NCBI RefSeq assembly: GCF_019424165.1
Contig: NZ_JAHZAA010000004.1
Span: 111,151 to 127,997 of the forward strand
Direction of reading: 5' to 3'
Length of the DNA stretch: 16,847 nucleotides
Source of the DNA: Desulfovibrio sp.
Lineage (GTDB): Bacteria; Desulfobacterota; Desulfovibrionia; Desulfovibrionales; Desulfovibrionaceae
The notes beneath the pieces are model-generated. The model was not told the DNA's origin. It was given only the letters and a program-made list of their open reading frames with translations, and ran no database searches. The translations under genes and the position numbers were made by a program. Positions 5,344-12,223 of the stretch are shown piece after piece. Each line of letters begins with the position of its first letter. The stretch's first letter is position 1.

Positions 5344-5991
5344 ATGCGTCCCGCCCATTGCGGTATTACCCCCGAAGGATGGCCCTGCATAGGTCTTACC
5401 GGTTTTTCGGCCCTTGTTTTTGCCGCCCTTGGCTGGTGGCCTCTGGCTCTTGTTTTTCTGGCCCTGTGCTGGTTCAGCATGCATTTTTTTCGCGACCCCG
5501 AGCGCGTTACACCCCGGGGCGAAGGGCTTGCCATCAGCCCTGCTGATGGAAAAATTATCCGCATTGAAGAAAAAAACGATCCTTTCAGCGGCGAAAAACG
5601 CCTGTGCATCAGTATTTTCATGAACGTGTTCAGCGTGCATGTGAACCGTGCGCCCGTGGCCGGAACAGTGGAAGACATCCGCTATTTCCCCGGTGCGTTT
5701 GTCAATGCCGCCTTTGACAAGGCCGCCACTGACAACGAACGCTGCGCCTACAGCCTGCGCGATGCCGACGGTAAACTGTGGAGCATGGTGCAGATTGCGG
5801 GTCTTGTGGCCCGGCGTATTGTCTGCCGTACGGACGTGGGCGATGCTCTTGAACGCGGGCAGAGGTACGGCATGATCCGTTTTGGTTCACGTGTTGACCT
5901 TTACCTGCCTGAAGGATATGTTGCGGCTGCGCAGTTGGGGCAGCAGGTTTTTGCCGGGCAGTGTGTTGTGGCCCGCGCAAAGCAAAGCTAG
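5344..5991 (+). CDS. psd: Phosphatidylserine decarboxylase proenzyme, short type
   Basis: The protein is 215 aa, the length of the short (archaeal/Asd-like) Psd class rather than the 320-aa E. coli form. It decarboxylates phosphatidylserine to phosphatidylethanolamine. It is made as a proenzyme that cuts itself, turning a serine into the pyruvoyl cofactor. Visible blocks are two hydrophobic segments (about 14-46), FFRDPER (48-54), SPADGKI (65-71), FMNVFSVHVNRAP (92-104), FPGAFVNAAFDKA (115-127) and YGMIRFGSRVD (175-185). Cleavage is expected between G181 and S182, giving a 34-residue alpha chain. The ATG at 5344 has AGGAG 5 nt upstream; the frame is open back to 5242 without a ribosome site. 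pssA follows after 47 bp, so substrate synthesis and decarboxylation are paired. Confidence 0.96.
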   Translation: MRPAHCGITPEGWPCIGLTGFSALVFAALGWWPLALVFLALCWFSMHFFRDPERVTPRGEGLAISPADGKIIRIEEKNDPFSGEKRLCISIFMNVFSVHVNRAPVAGTVEDIRYFPGAFVNAAFDKAATDNERCAYSLRDADGKLWSMVQIAGLVARRIVCRTDVGDALERGQRYGMIRFGSRVDLYLPEGYVAAAQLGQQVFAGQCVVARAKQS

Positions 5992-6038
5992 CTTTTTTTC
6001 GGCGCTATAACGGCCCCTTGGGCCATATTGGGTGAAGC

Positions 6039-6800
6039 ATGACCACAGAAGTCAAAAAGCCGCGCAAAGGAGTTTACCTCCTGCCGAACATGATCACGAC
6101 GTTGAGCATGTTCCTTGGCTTTTTGTCTATGGTCTGGGCCGGGCAGGGGCGCTTTGAAGCCGCCTGCATGGCCATTCTGCTTTCCGCCGTTATGGACGGG
6201 CTTGACGGCAAGGTCGCCCGCCTGACCAATACGGCCAGCGAGTTCGGCGTACAGTACGATTCGCTTTCCGACCTTGTGGCCTTTGGCCTTGCCCCCGCCA
6301 TGCTGCTCTGGCAATGGCAGTTGCAGAGCTTCAATCGCGTGGGCATTGCCGCTGCCTTTATTTATGCCGCATGCGGGGCCTTGCGCCTTGCGCGTTTCAA
6401 CGTCAGCACCGCTGCTGCGGGCAAGCGCTTTTTTATTGGCCTGCCCATTCCCGCCGGCGGCTGCACCATCGTGACATTCGTGTTTTTTGCCGCTCTTTTT
6501 CCCGAAGTGTTGCAGCCCGTTACGCCGTATGTGGCCCTTTTGCTGGCCTTGGGCGTGGGTACACTTATGGTGAGCCGGGTGCGTTATTTTTCCTTTAAGG
6601 AATACGACTTTTTGCGCGCGCATCCCGTTCGTACCATGCTTGCCTTTCTGCTTATCCTTGCCATCGTGATATCTTTCCCGCGCGTCATGGGCTTCACGCT
6701 CTGTGCCGTGTATATTGCCGGTGGCCTTGTCTACACCTTCGTTATCCTTCCCCGCCGCGACCGTCAGCTACTACGCGCCCTATCGCCTCAGAGCGATTAA
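6039..6800 (+). CDS. pssA: CDP-diacylglycerol-serine O-phosphatidyltransferase
   Basis: The protein is 253 aa and integral to the membrane. It makes phosphatidylserine from CDP-diacylglycerol and L-serine, the substrate of the Psd encoded just upstream. The CDP-alcohol phosphotransferase signature D-G-x2-A-R-x8-G-x3-D-x3-D is complete: D56-G57, A60-R61, G70, D74, D78, with an extra upstream Asp at D53. About eight membrane segments follow one another to residue 240, and the C-terminus is short and basic (LPRRDRQLLRALSPQSD). GGTGA lies 3 nt before the ATG at 6039; because it pairs with the inner part of the anti-Shine-Dalgarno, this spacing is acceptable. leuA begins 115 bp further on the same strand. 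Confidence 0.96.
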   Translation: MTTEVKKPRKGVYLLPNMITTLSMFLGFLSMVWAGQGRFEAACMAILLSAVMDGLDGKVARLTNTASEFGVQYDSLSDLVAFGLAPAMLLWQWQLQSFNRVGIAAAFIYAACGALRLARFNVSTAAAGKRFFIGLPIPAGGCTIVTFVFFAALFPEVLQPVTPYVALLLALGVGTLMVSRVRYFSFKEYDFLRAHPVRTMLAFLLILAIVISFPRVMGFTLCAVYIAGGLVYTFVILPRRDRQLLRALSPQSD

Positions 6801-6817
6801 GGTTGCGTAACGGCTCG

Positions 6818-6833
6818 CCGCCCCTATGGGCGG
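6818..6833 (+). repeat. Small hairpin between pssA and leuA
   Basis: CCGCCC (6818-6823) and GGGCGG (6828-6833) enclose a 4-nt loop. No T run follows, so it is not an intrinsic terminator. The 115-bp gap has no T-box core and no leader peptide with a leucine run. The frame upstream of leuA stays open from 6826 but looks untranslated. Confidence 0.4.
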
Positions 6834-6915
6834 AATGCCTCCCTCCCTGGACCCGCCGCCCTGTCGGTGGCCGTTATGCAAGAAATATTACTTGTCATAT
6901 CCAGAGGAGTTTCTC

Positions 6916-8463
6916 ATGAATAATCGTGTGTATTTTTTCGACACTACCTTGCGCGATGGCGAGCAGTCGCCCGGCGCCACCATGAATTTACAGGAAAAAT
7001 TGCGCCTTGCCCATCAGCTTGAAGTGCTCGGTGTGGATATTATGGAGGCAGGTTTTCCCGCTTCCAGCCCTGGTGATTTTGAGTCCGTGCAGCGCATTGC
7101 CGCACAGGCCGGGGATATACAGGTCGCAGGCCTTGCCCGTTGCGTGGCGGGCGACATTGACCGCTGCTGGGAAGCCATAAAAGATGCGCGCAATCCCCGC
7201 ATCCATATCTTCCTCTCCACTTCGCCGCTGCATATGCGCCACAAGCTGCGCAAAGATCCCGATGACGTGCTCAGAATGGCCGTTGAAGGCGTGAAGCGTT
7301 GTGCCATGTATACGAGCAACGTGGAATTTTCCTGCGAGGATTTCTCCCGTTCCGAACCGGAATTTCTCTGCCGCGTGGTTGAGGCCGTCATCAAGGCCGG
7401 GGCCACCACCGTCAACCTGCCGGATACCGTGGGGTACGCCCAGCCCGCCGAATATGCGGCCCGCATCGAACATGTCATCAGCAATACGCCCAACAGCGAC
7501 AAGGCAATTTTCAGCGTACACTGCCATAACGACCTGGGCCTTGCCGTGGCGAACACGCTGGCGGCCTTCAGGGTGGGGGTGCGCCAGGCCGAAGTCACGC
7601 TCAACGGCATCGGCGAGCGTGCGGGCAATGCCTCGCTGGAAGAAATTGTCATGAACCTGCGGGTGCGCCAGAACTATTTTGGCCTGGAGCACAATATTGT
7701 CACCGAGCAGCTCTATCCTTCGTGCCGCCTGCTTTCTATGACCATTGGCCAGCCCATACCCAACAATAAGGCCATTGTGGGGGCCAACGCCTTTGCGCAT
7801 GAATCCGGAATACACCAGGACGGCATGCTCAAAAACCGTGAAACCTACGAAATAATGACGCCGCAGTCAGTGGGCCGCACCGAGAGCAATCTTGTTATCG
7901 GCAAGCACTCGGGCCGTAATGCCGTGCGCAACAAGTTTGAAGCTATGGGCTACAAGCTTGATGACGACCAGCTCAACCTGATTTTTGAGGCTGTAAAACA
8001 GTTGGCCGACCGCAAGAAAAATCTGCACGACGATGACCTTATGGCGCTTGTGCAGGAAGAGATATACCGCGCGCCCGACCGCTTCCGCCTGCGCCATGTG
8101 AGCGTGCAAAGCTCGGATACCGGCGGCGTGCCGCCCACTGCCGCCGTCATTATGGATGTGGACGGCAAGGAGAGCAGCGGTGCGGGATTTGGCGTCGGCC
8201 CTGTGGATGCGCTTTTCAATGTCATTGCCGACATGGTGGGCCGTGAGGCGGAGCTTGAGCAGTACGCCATCAATGCCATTACCGGGGGAACCGACGCTCT
8301 GGGCGAGGTGACTGTGCGCTTGCGCGATGGAGAATACAGCGCGGTAGGGCGTGGAACGCACCCCGATATTTTTGTGGCCAGCGCCCGTGCCTATGTCAAC
8401 GCCCTGAACCACCTTGCGAAGAAAGAAGAAGAGGGGCCGCGCCTGCATTGCCAGCACGACTGA
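6916..8463 (+). CDS. leuA: 2-isopropylmalate synthase
   Basis: The protein is 515 aa, the usual length of the bacterial LeuA type. It condenses acetyl-CoA with 2-ketoisovalerate to 2-isopropylmalate, the committed step of leucine synthesis. The N-terminal TIM barrel (about 4-275) carries DTTLRDGEQSPG (9-20) with metal-binding D10, HCHNDLGLA (202-210) with H202 and H204, and LNGIGERAGNASLEE (229-243). A linker follows. A C-terminal allosteric domain (about 390-505), which binds leucine for feedback inhibition in this family, ends in GEYSAVGRGTHPDIFVASA. The ATG at 6916 has AGAGGAG 6 nt upstream, the best ribosome site in the window. It opens the leuA-leuC-leuD-leuB series, 115 bp after pssA. 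No transcriptional attenuator of a known class was seen. Confidence 0.98.
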   Translation: MNNRVYFFDTTLRDGEQSPGATMNLQEKLRLAHQLEVLGVDIMEAGFPASSPGDFESVQRIAAQAGDIQVAGLARCVAGDIDRCWEAIKDARNPRIHIFLSTSPLHMRHKLRKDPDDVLRMAVEGVKRCAMYTSNVEFSCEDFSRSEPEFLCRVVEAVIKAGATTVNLPDTVGYAQPAEYAARIEHVISNTPNSDKAIFSVHCHNDLGLAVANTLAAFRVGVRQAEVTLNGIGERAGNASLEEIVMNLRVRQNYFGLEHNIVTEQLYPSCRLLSMTIGQPIPNNKAIVGANAFAHESGIHQDGMLKNRETYEIMTPQSVGRTESNLVIGKHSGRNAVRNKFEAMGYKLDDDQLNLIFEAVKQLADRKKNLHDDDLMALVQEEIYRAPDRFRLRHVSVQSSDTGGVPPTAAVIMDVDGKESSGAGFGVGPVDALFNVIADMVGREAELEQYAINAITGGTDALGEVTVRLRDGEYSAVGRGTHPDIFVASARAYVNALNHLAKKEEEGPRLHCQHD

Positions 8464-8488
8464 GAGGCGTTTTTTTCCTGAACCGACG

Positions 8489-8505
8489 GCCGGCGGCATG
8501 CCGGC
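8489..8505 (+). repeat. Hairpin GCCGGC-GGCAT-GCCGGC after leuA
   Basis: Perfect 6-bp arms (8489-8494, 8500-8505) with a 5-nt loop lie 26 nt past the leuA stop. The loop side contains GCGGCATGCC (8493-8502), which recurs at 8564-8573. A T run (8470-8477) precedes rather than follows it. Confidence 0.45.
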
Positions 8506-8527
8506 ACAAACGGAACCTCGCGGCGCA

Positions 8528-8561
8528 GGCCGCAATGCCGGGCTACGGCGGCCCCCTTTTT
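8528..8561 (+). terminator. Terminator-like hairpin between leuA and leuC
   Basis: GGCCGC (8528-8533) pairs with GCGGCC (8548-8553) across a 14-nt loop and is followed by CCC and TTTTT (8557-8561). This has the form of an intrinsic terminator, though the stem is short and three Cs separate it from the T run. Within an operon it could reduce read-through from leuA to leuC or mark a processing site. Confidence 0.4.
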
Positions 8562-8654
8562 GAGCGGCATGCCCGCGCCAGGGAGTTCATGCAAAAGCAA
8601 ATCCCGCCGGGTATGCCCCCAAGGGGCGGTTCAAGTTTCAAAGGAGAACAGATC

Positions 8655-9917
8655 ATGGCTCAGACGCTTGCGCAAAAAATATTACAAGCCCATACGGACG
8701 ATGCGGTAGAGCAGGACGGCCAGATCGTCCAGTGCCGTGTATCCATGGTGCTTGCCAATGATATTACCGGGCCGCTTGCCATCAAGTCTTTTTACGGCAT
8801 GGGCGCAAAAAAGGTTTTTGACCGCGCAAAAATTGCCCTTGTGATGGACCATTTTACCCCGCAAAAAGATATTGATTCGGCCAATCAGGTGCTCATCAGC
8901 CGCCGCTTTGCCGAAGAGCAGGGTATTGTGCACTATTATGAAGGCGGCGACTGCGGTGTAGAACACACCCTGCTGCCGGAACAGGGCCTGGTAGGCCCCG
9001 GTGACCTCGTCATCGGCGCTGACAGCCACACCTGCACCTATGGGGGTATCGGCGCTTTTGCCACCGGTATGGGGTCCACAGACATTGCGGCGGGCATGGC
9101 CCTGGGCGAAACATGGCTTAAAGTGCCGTCCACCATCCGTGTCAATATCAGCGGCGACATGCCCCGGTGGCTGCGCGGCAAAGACCTGATGCTCATGCTT
9201 ATCGGTGAGATCGGCGTGGACGGGGCGCTGTACAAGGCCCTGGAATTCGGCGGCTCCGTGGTGGACGCTCTTTCCGTTGAAGGCCGCCTGAGCATGGCCA
9301 ATATGGCCATCGAGGCCGGGGGCAAGGTCGGGCTTTTTGCGGTGGATGCCAAGACCCGCACCTATTGCGCTGAACACAAGCGCCCAGGTGTACTGGAAAA
9401 TATGGCGGCCGATTCCGGTGCTGTGTATGAGCGCGTGGTGGACATGGATGTAACGGGCAAGGAGCCGGTGGTGGCCTGCCCACACCTGCCGTCCAATGTG
9501 AAGCCCGTTTCCGAAGTACGCGATACCGCCATACAACAGGTTGTTATCGGCTCCTGCACCAACGGCCGCATCAGCGACATGCGCGATGCCGCCGAAGTGC
9601 TGCGCGGCCGCAAGGTGGATAAAAACGTGCGCTGTATCGTGTTGCCCTCCACGCCCACGGTGTGGAAGCAGTGCCTTCGTGAAGGCCTTATCGAGGTGTT
9701 TATGGAGGCGGGGTGCATTGTGGGGCCGAGCACCTGCGGGCCCTGTCTGGGCGGGCATATGGGCATTCTGGGTGACGGCGAGCGCGCTGTGGCCACAACC
9801 AACCGCAACTTCAGGGGCCGCATGGGCAGCCTGAGTTCCGAGGTCTATCTGGCAAGCCCGTTGGTGGCGGCGGCTTCGGCTGTAACCGGGTATGTGGCCG
9901 GGCCGGATCAGTTATAA
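8655..9917 (+). CDS. leuC: 3-isopropylmalate dehydratase, large subunit
   Basis: The protein is 420 aa, the shorter HacA-like form of LeuC found in archaea and many anaerobes, rather than the roughly 466-aa enterobacterial form. With LeuD it isomerises 2- to 3-isopropylmalate using a 4Fe-4S cluster. The three cluster cysteines are visible: C301 in GSCTNGR, and C361 and C364 in GPSTCGPCLGGH. The aconitase-family blocks DHFTPQKD (65-72), GADSHTCTYGGIGAFATGMGSTD (121-143, split by family motifs) and SVEGRLSMANMAIEAG (207-222) are intact. The ATG at 8655 has AAGGAG 8 nt upstream; the frame upstream to 8448 overlaps leuA and is not used. This type also acts as homoaconitase in some archaea, but the neighbours settle the leucine role. 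Confidence 0.97.
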   Translation: MAQTLAQKILQAHTDDAVEQDGQIVQCRVSMVLANDITGPLAIKSFYGMGAKKVFDRAKIALVMDHFTPQKDIDSANQVLISRRFAEEQGIVHYYEGGDCGVEHTLLPEQGLVGPGDLVIGADSHTCTYGGIGAFATGMGSTDIAAGMALGETWLKVPSTIRVNISGDMPRWLRGKDLMLMLIGEIGVDGALYKALEFGGSVVDALSVEGRLSMANMAIEAGGKVGLFAVDAKTRTYCAEHKRPGVLENMAADSGAVYERVVDMDVTGKEPVVACPHLPSNVKPVSEVRDTAIQQVVIGSCTNGRISDMRDAAEVLRGRKVDKNVRCIVLPSTPTVWKQCLREGLIEVFMEAGCIVGPSTCGPCLGGHMGILGDGERAVATTNRNFRGRMGSLSSEVYLASPLVAAASAVTGYVAGPDQL

Positions 9918-9924
9918 AGCCGGG

Positions 9925-9984
9925 GTCCTGCGGTCGTTCAACCTGCCGTCGGGGTAACGCCCGAACGAAGGGGAACAGCAGGAC
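9925..9984 (+). repeat. Two-tier inverted repeat in the leuC-leuD spacer
   Basis: The outer arms GTCCTGC (9925-9931) and GCAGGAC (9978-9984) and the inner arms TCGTTC (9934-9939) and GAACGA (9963-9968) are both perfect. They give a long stem with an asymmetric internal loop (2 nt against 9 nt). It starts 8 nt after the leuC stop and ends 66 nt before the leuD start. No T run follows, so termination is unlikely; processing, stability or regulation of leuD translation is possible. Confidence 0.6.
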
Positions 9985-10050
9985 GCCACTGGCCGGAAGA
10001 TGCAAAAAAACTGCACAACCCATGCCGGGCAGGCAAGAAGGATCATGAGC

Positions 10051-10548
10051 ATGAATTATAAGGGTAAGGCCCACAAAGTGGGCGAACATATTGATACGGA
10101 CGCCATCATCCCCGCGCGTTTTCTTGTAACCACCGATGCACAGAAGCTTGGTGAAAACTGCATGTCCGGTCTTGAGCCGGGCTGGGCCAAACGCGTGGCC
10201 CCCGGCGACATTATGGTGGCCGGGCGCAATTTCGGGTGCGGCTCATCCCGCGAGCATGCTCCCATCGCCATTCTGGGGGCAGGCATGCCCGTGGTTATCG
10301 GACACAGTTTTGCGCGCATTTTTTACCGCAATGCCTTCAATATGGGGCTGTTGCTTATGGAAGTGGGCGATGAGGTGGACAAGATCAATGATGGGGATGC
10401 GCTGGAAATTGAAGCCTCCACGGGAGCCATCCGCAACCTGACCACCGGCGCTGAAATCACCTGCCCGCCGTTGCCCGCGTCAATGGCCGGCATTCTGGCA
10501 AAGGGGGGGCTTGTGGGCTACGTGAAAGAGCGGCTCGCCCAGGTGTAG
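10051..10548 (+). CDS. leuD: 3-isopropylmalate dehydratase, small subunit
   Basis: The protein is 165 aa, the short HacB-like form that pairs with the LeuC type encoded just before it. It supplies the swivel domain of the two-subunit aconitase-family enzyme. Seen in order are HIDTDAIIPARFL (13-25), the signature GRNFGCGSSREHAPIA (58-73) and GHSFARIFYRNAFNMGL (83-99). Two in-frame ATGs lie close together (10045, 10051). AAGGA stands 2 nt from the first and 8 nt from the second, so I chose the second, which also matches the usual family start. An extension to 10000 is not supported. leuC ends 133 bp upstream across a structured spacer. Confidence 0.96.
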   Translation: MNYKGKAHKVGEHIDTDAIIPARFLVTTDAQKLGENCMSGLEPGWAKRVAPGDIMVAGRNFGCGSSREHAPIAILGAGMPVVIGHSFARIFYRNAFNMGLLLMEVGDEVDKINDGDALEIEASTGAIRNLTTGAEITCPPLPASMAGILAKGGLVGYVKERLAQV

Positions 10549-10615
10549 ATGTTTTTACCTTTTTTGCGTGTAGTGTCGCTGAAGCAGCGTTATGCTGTCA
10601 TGCCATTGCTCTGGC

Positions 10616-10658
10616 GGCTGCGTGCAAAAACGTCCGCCACAACGGCGGATGCGCAGCC
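10616..10658 (+). repeat. Two-tier hairpin in the leuD-leuB spacer
   Basis: The outer arms GGCTGCG (10616-10622) and CGCAGCC (10652-10658) and the inner arms TCCGCC (10633-10638) and GGCGGA (10644-10649, loop ACAAC) are all perfect. The asymmetric internal loop is 10 nt against 2 nt and includes an A5 tract. Its design resembles the hairpin between leuC and leuD although the sequence differs. No T run follows. Confidence 0.6.
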
Positions 10659-10697
10659 GGTCTGTGCGGCAGCGCGCCGGGATGAAGTTTGAAAAAT

Positions 10698-10719
10698 GTT
10701 GAGCATGCATATGTTCAAC
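10698..10719. repeat. 22-bp near-perfect palindrome before leuB
   Basis: The sequence from GTTGA at 10698 to TCAAC at 10719 is palindromic at 9 of the outer 10 positions counting one G-T pair, and contains GCATGC and CATATG. TTGAAA (10689-10694) and TATGTT (10710-10715) with a 15-bp spacer form a weak promoter over it. It is a candidate regulator site for leuB, 117 bp before the start codon. Confidence 0.45.
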
Positions 10720-10835
10720 GCAGCCCCCAGTAACGGCCCGCGCGCGGCGGCCGGAGAGCTTGAACCGGGGGAGGAGCCGGCGCGGCATGCATGCGCTTTT
10801 CCCGCGGGATGATCAAATATATGCAAGGATGTTTC

Positions 10836-11909
10836 ATGAAAAAGACTATCTGCCTGTTGCCCGGCGACGGTATCGGCCCGGAAATAGTAGCCCAGGGCGT
10901 CAAGGTTCTGGAAGCCACGGCTGAAAAATTCGGCCATCAGTTTGTTTTTGAGACAGCCCTTATCGGCGGTGCGGCCATTGACGCTGCGGGCGATCCTTTG
11001 CCCGAAGCCACAGTGCGGCTGTGCCGCAATGCCGATGCCGTGTATCTCGGCGCGGTGGGCGGCCCCAAATGGGATGGCATGAGCCAAGACCTGCGGCCCG
11101 AGAAGGGCCTGCTGCGCATCCGCAAAGAGCTTGGCCTGTTTGCCAACCTGCGCCCGGCTATGCTCTTGCCCGAGCTTGCGGGGGCCTGCCTGCTGCGGGC
11201 TGACATTGCAGCCAGGGGGCTTGACCTTATGGTGGTGCGCGAATTGACTGGCGACGTGTATTTCGGTGAACCCCGTGGTATTGAAATACGCGACGGCCTG
11301 CGTACCGGCTACAATACCATGCTGTATAATGAAGAAGAGATCCGCCGTATCGCCGTGATTGCCTTTGAAACGGCCCGCAAGCGCAGGCGCAGGGTATGCT
11401 CGGTGGAGAAGAGCAATGTGCTGGAATGCTCGCGCCTCTGGAAAGAAGTTGTCATGGAGGCTCACCGGGAATACGCCGATGTGGAGTTGAGCCACATGTA
11501 TGTGGATAATGCCGCCATGCAGCTTGTGCGCGACCCCTCGCAGTTTGATGTGATTCTGACGGGCAATATTTTTGGCGATATCCTGTCGGACGAGGCTTCG
11601 GTTATCACCGGCTCTCTGGGCATGCTGCCTTCGGCCTCTACCGGGGCTGAAGGGCCGGGACTGTTTGAGCCCATACATGGCTCCGCCCCGGATATCGCGG
11701 GCCATGATGTAGCCAACCCCCTGGCGACCATTCTTTCAGCCGCCATGATGCTGCGCTTGGGCTTTGATATGGCCGAAGAGGCTGACCATATTGAAAAGGC
11801 CGTGCGCAAAACCCTGGCTGACGGTTTTCGCACTGCCGACATTATGGAACCCGGCAAGGAGCTGCTGGGCTGCGTAGCCATGGGTAACAAGGTGGTAGAA
11901 CGCCTGTAG
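10836..11909 (+). CDS. leuB: 3-isopropylmalate dehydrogenase
   Basis: The protein is 357 aa, a normal length. It oxidises 3-isopropylmalate with NAD+, and the product decarboxylates to 2-ketoisocaproate, the direct precursor of leucine. Family features are LLPGDGIGPEI at the start (7-17), the substrate-specificity helix LLRIRKELGLFANLRP (92-107) with R96 and R106, R135 and Y142 around ELTGDVYFGEPRG, catalytic K192 in SVEKSNVL, and the metal site D224, D248 and D252 in NIFGDILSDEASVITGSLGM. The leucine motif around 92-107 separates it from isocitrate and tartrate dehydrogenases. AAGGA lies 6 nt before the ATG at 10836; earlier in-frame ATGs (10791, 10809, 10821) lack ribosome sites. It sits 286 bp after leuD, so it may have its own promoter. 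Confidence 0.98.
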   Translation: MKKTICLLPGDGIGPEIVAQGVKVLEATAEKFGHQFVFETALIGGAAIDAAGDPLPEATVRLCRNADAVYLGAVGGPKWDGMSQDLRPEKGLLRIRKELGLFANLRPAMLLPELAGACLLRADIAARGLDLMVVRELTGDVYFGEPRGIEIRDGLRTGYNTMLYNEEEIRRIAVIAFETARKRRRRVCSVEKSNVLECSRLWKEVVMEAHREYADVELSHMYVDNAAMQLVRDPSQFDVILTGNIFGDILSDEASVITGSLGMLPSASTGAEGPGLFEPIHGSAPDIAGHDVANPLATILSAAMMLRLGFDMAEEADHIEKAVRKTLADGFRTADIMEPGKELLGCVAMGNKVVERL

Positions 11910-12093
11910 GACAATTTACCTTGAGATTGCGCTGATGGCAGTGGGAGGAAGCCCAGCCGCCTCCAGCCCTTGCCTGAAGGGGGTGCGGATCAAGGCCGCG
12001 GTCCGGGCCGTTGCCTGGCAAGCGCCGCAGTACGCGCCGTAATGTTTTGAAAATACGCAATCTTAAATGCCAGTACTGTGAAATGTGGACGCA
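11910..12093. other. Gene-free stretch after leuB
   Basis: Together with the terminator and the repeats that follow, this makes a 314-bp gap between the convergent leuB and diguanylate cyclase genes. I see no coding signal on either strand. The open frame 12011-12718 on the plus strand runs through the terminator and then antisense to the cyclase and is a shadow. The distance of 184 bp from the leuB stop to its terminator gives leuB an unusually long 3' untranslated region. Confidence 0.5.
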
Positions 12094-12132
12094 AGCCATA
12101 AAAAACCCGCTTTATGCGGGTTTTTTATGGCT
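12094..12132. terminator. Strong bidirectional terminator
   Basis: A perfect 17-bp stem (12094-12110 with 12116-12132) and a 5-nt loop have A6 on the left arm and T6 on the right, outside a CCCGC/GCGGG core. It works equally well as an intrinsic terminator on both strands, and it stands between the convergent leuB (plus) and diguanylate cyclase (minus) genes. Confidence 0.93.
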
Positions 12133-12135
12133 CTA

Positions 12136-12208
12136 TCTGCGGGCCTTATCTGCAAGATGGTCTGCGAGATGTTCTACGCGATGCTCTGCGGAGGGCTTTG
12201 CAGCATGC
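12136..12208. repeat. Degenerate 12-bp tandem repeat
   Basis: Five units in 12-bp register start at 12149, 12161, 12173, 12185 and 12197, beginning TCTGC, TCTGC, TCTAC, TCTGC and TTTGC and mostly ending in an ATG-like triplet. A sixth related start lies at 12136, 13 bp earlier. It fills the space between the cyclase stop and the terminator. Because 12 is a multiple of 3, it encodes a four-residue repeat in every frame. Confidence 0.65.
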
Positions 12209-12223
12209 GGGCATTGCCCGGCA

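Noticed and set aside
6801..6915. T-box, leucine leader peptide or other known attenuator before leuA
   Set aside because: No T-box GGTGG core, no run of Leu codons in a leader frame, and no terminator-like stem with T run in this gap.
11938..11975. SRP RNA-like GGAGGAAGCCCAGCC after leuB
   Set aside because: It resembles only part of the conserved GGAAGGAAGCAGCC loop and lacks the flanking stems.
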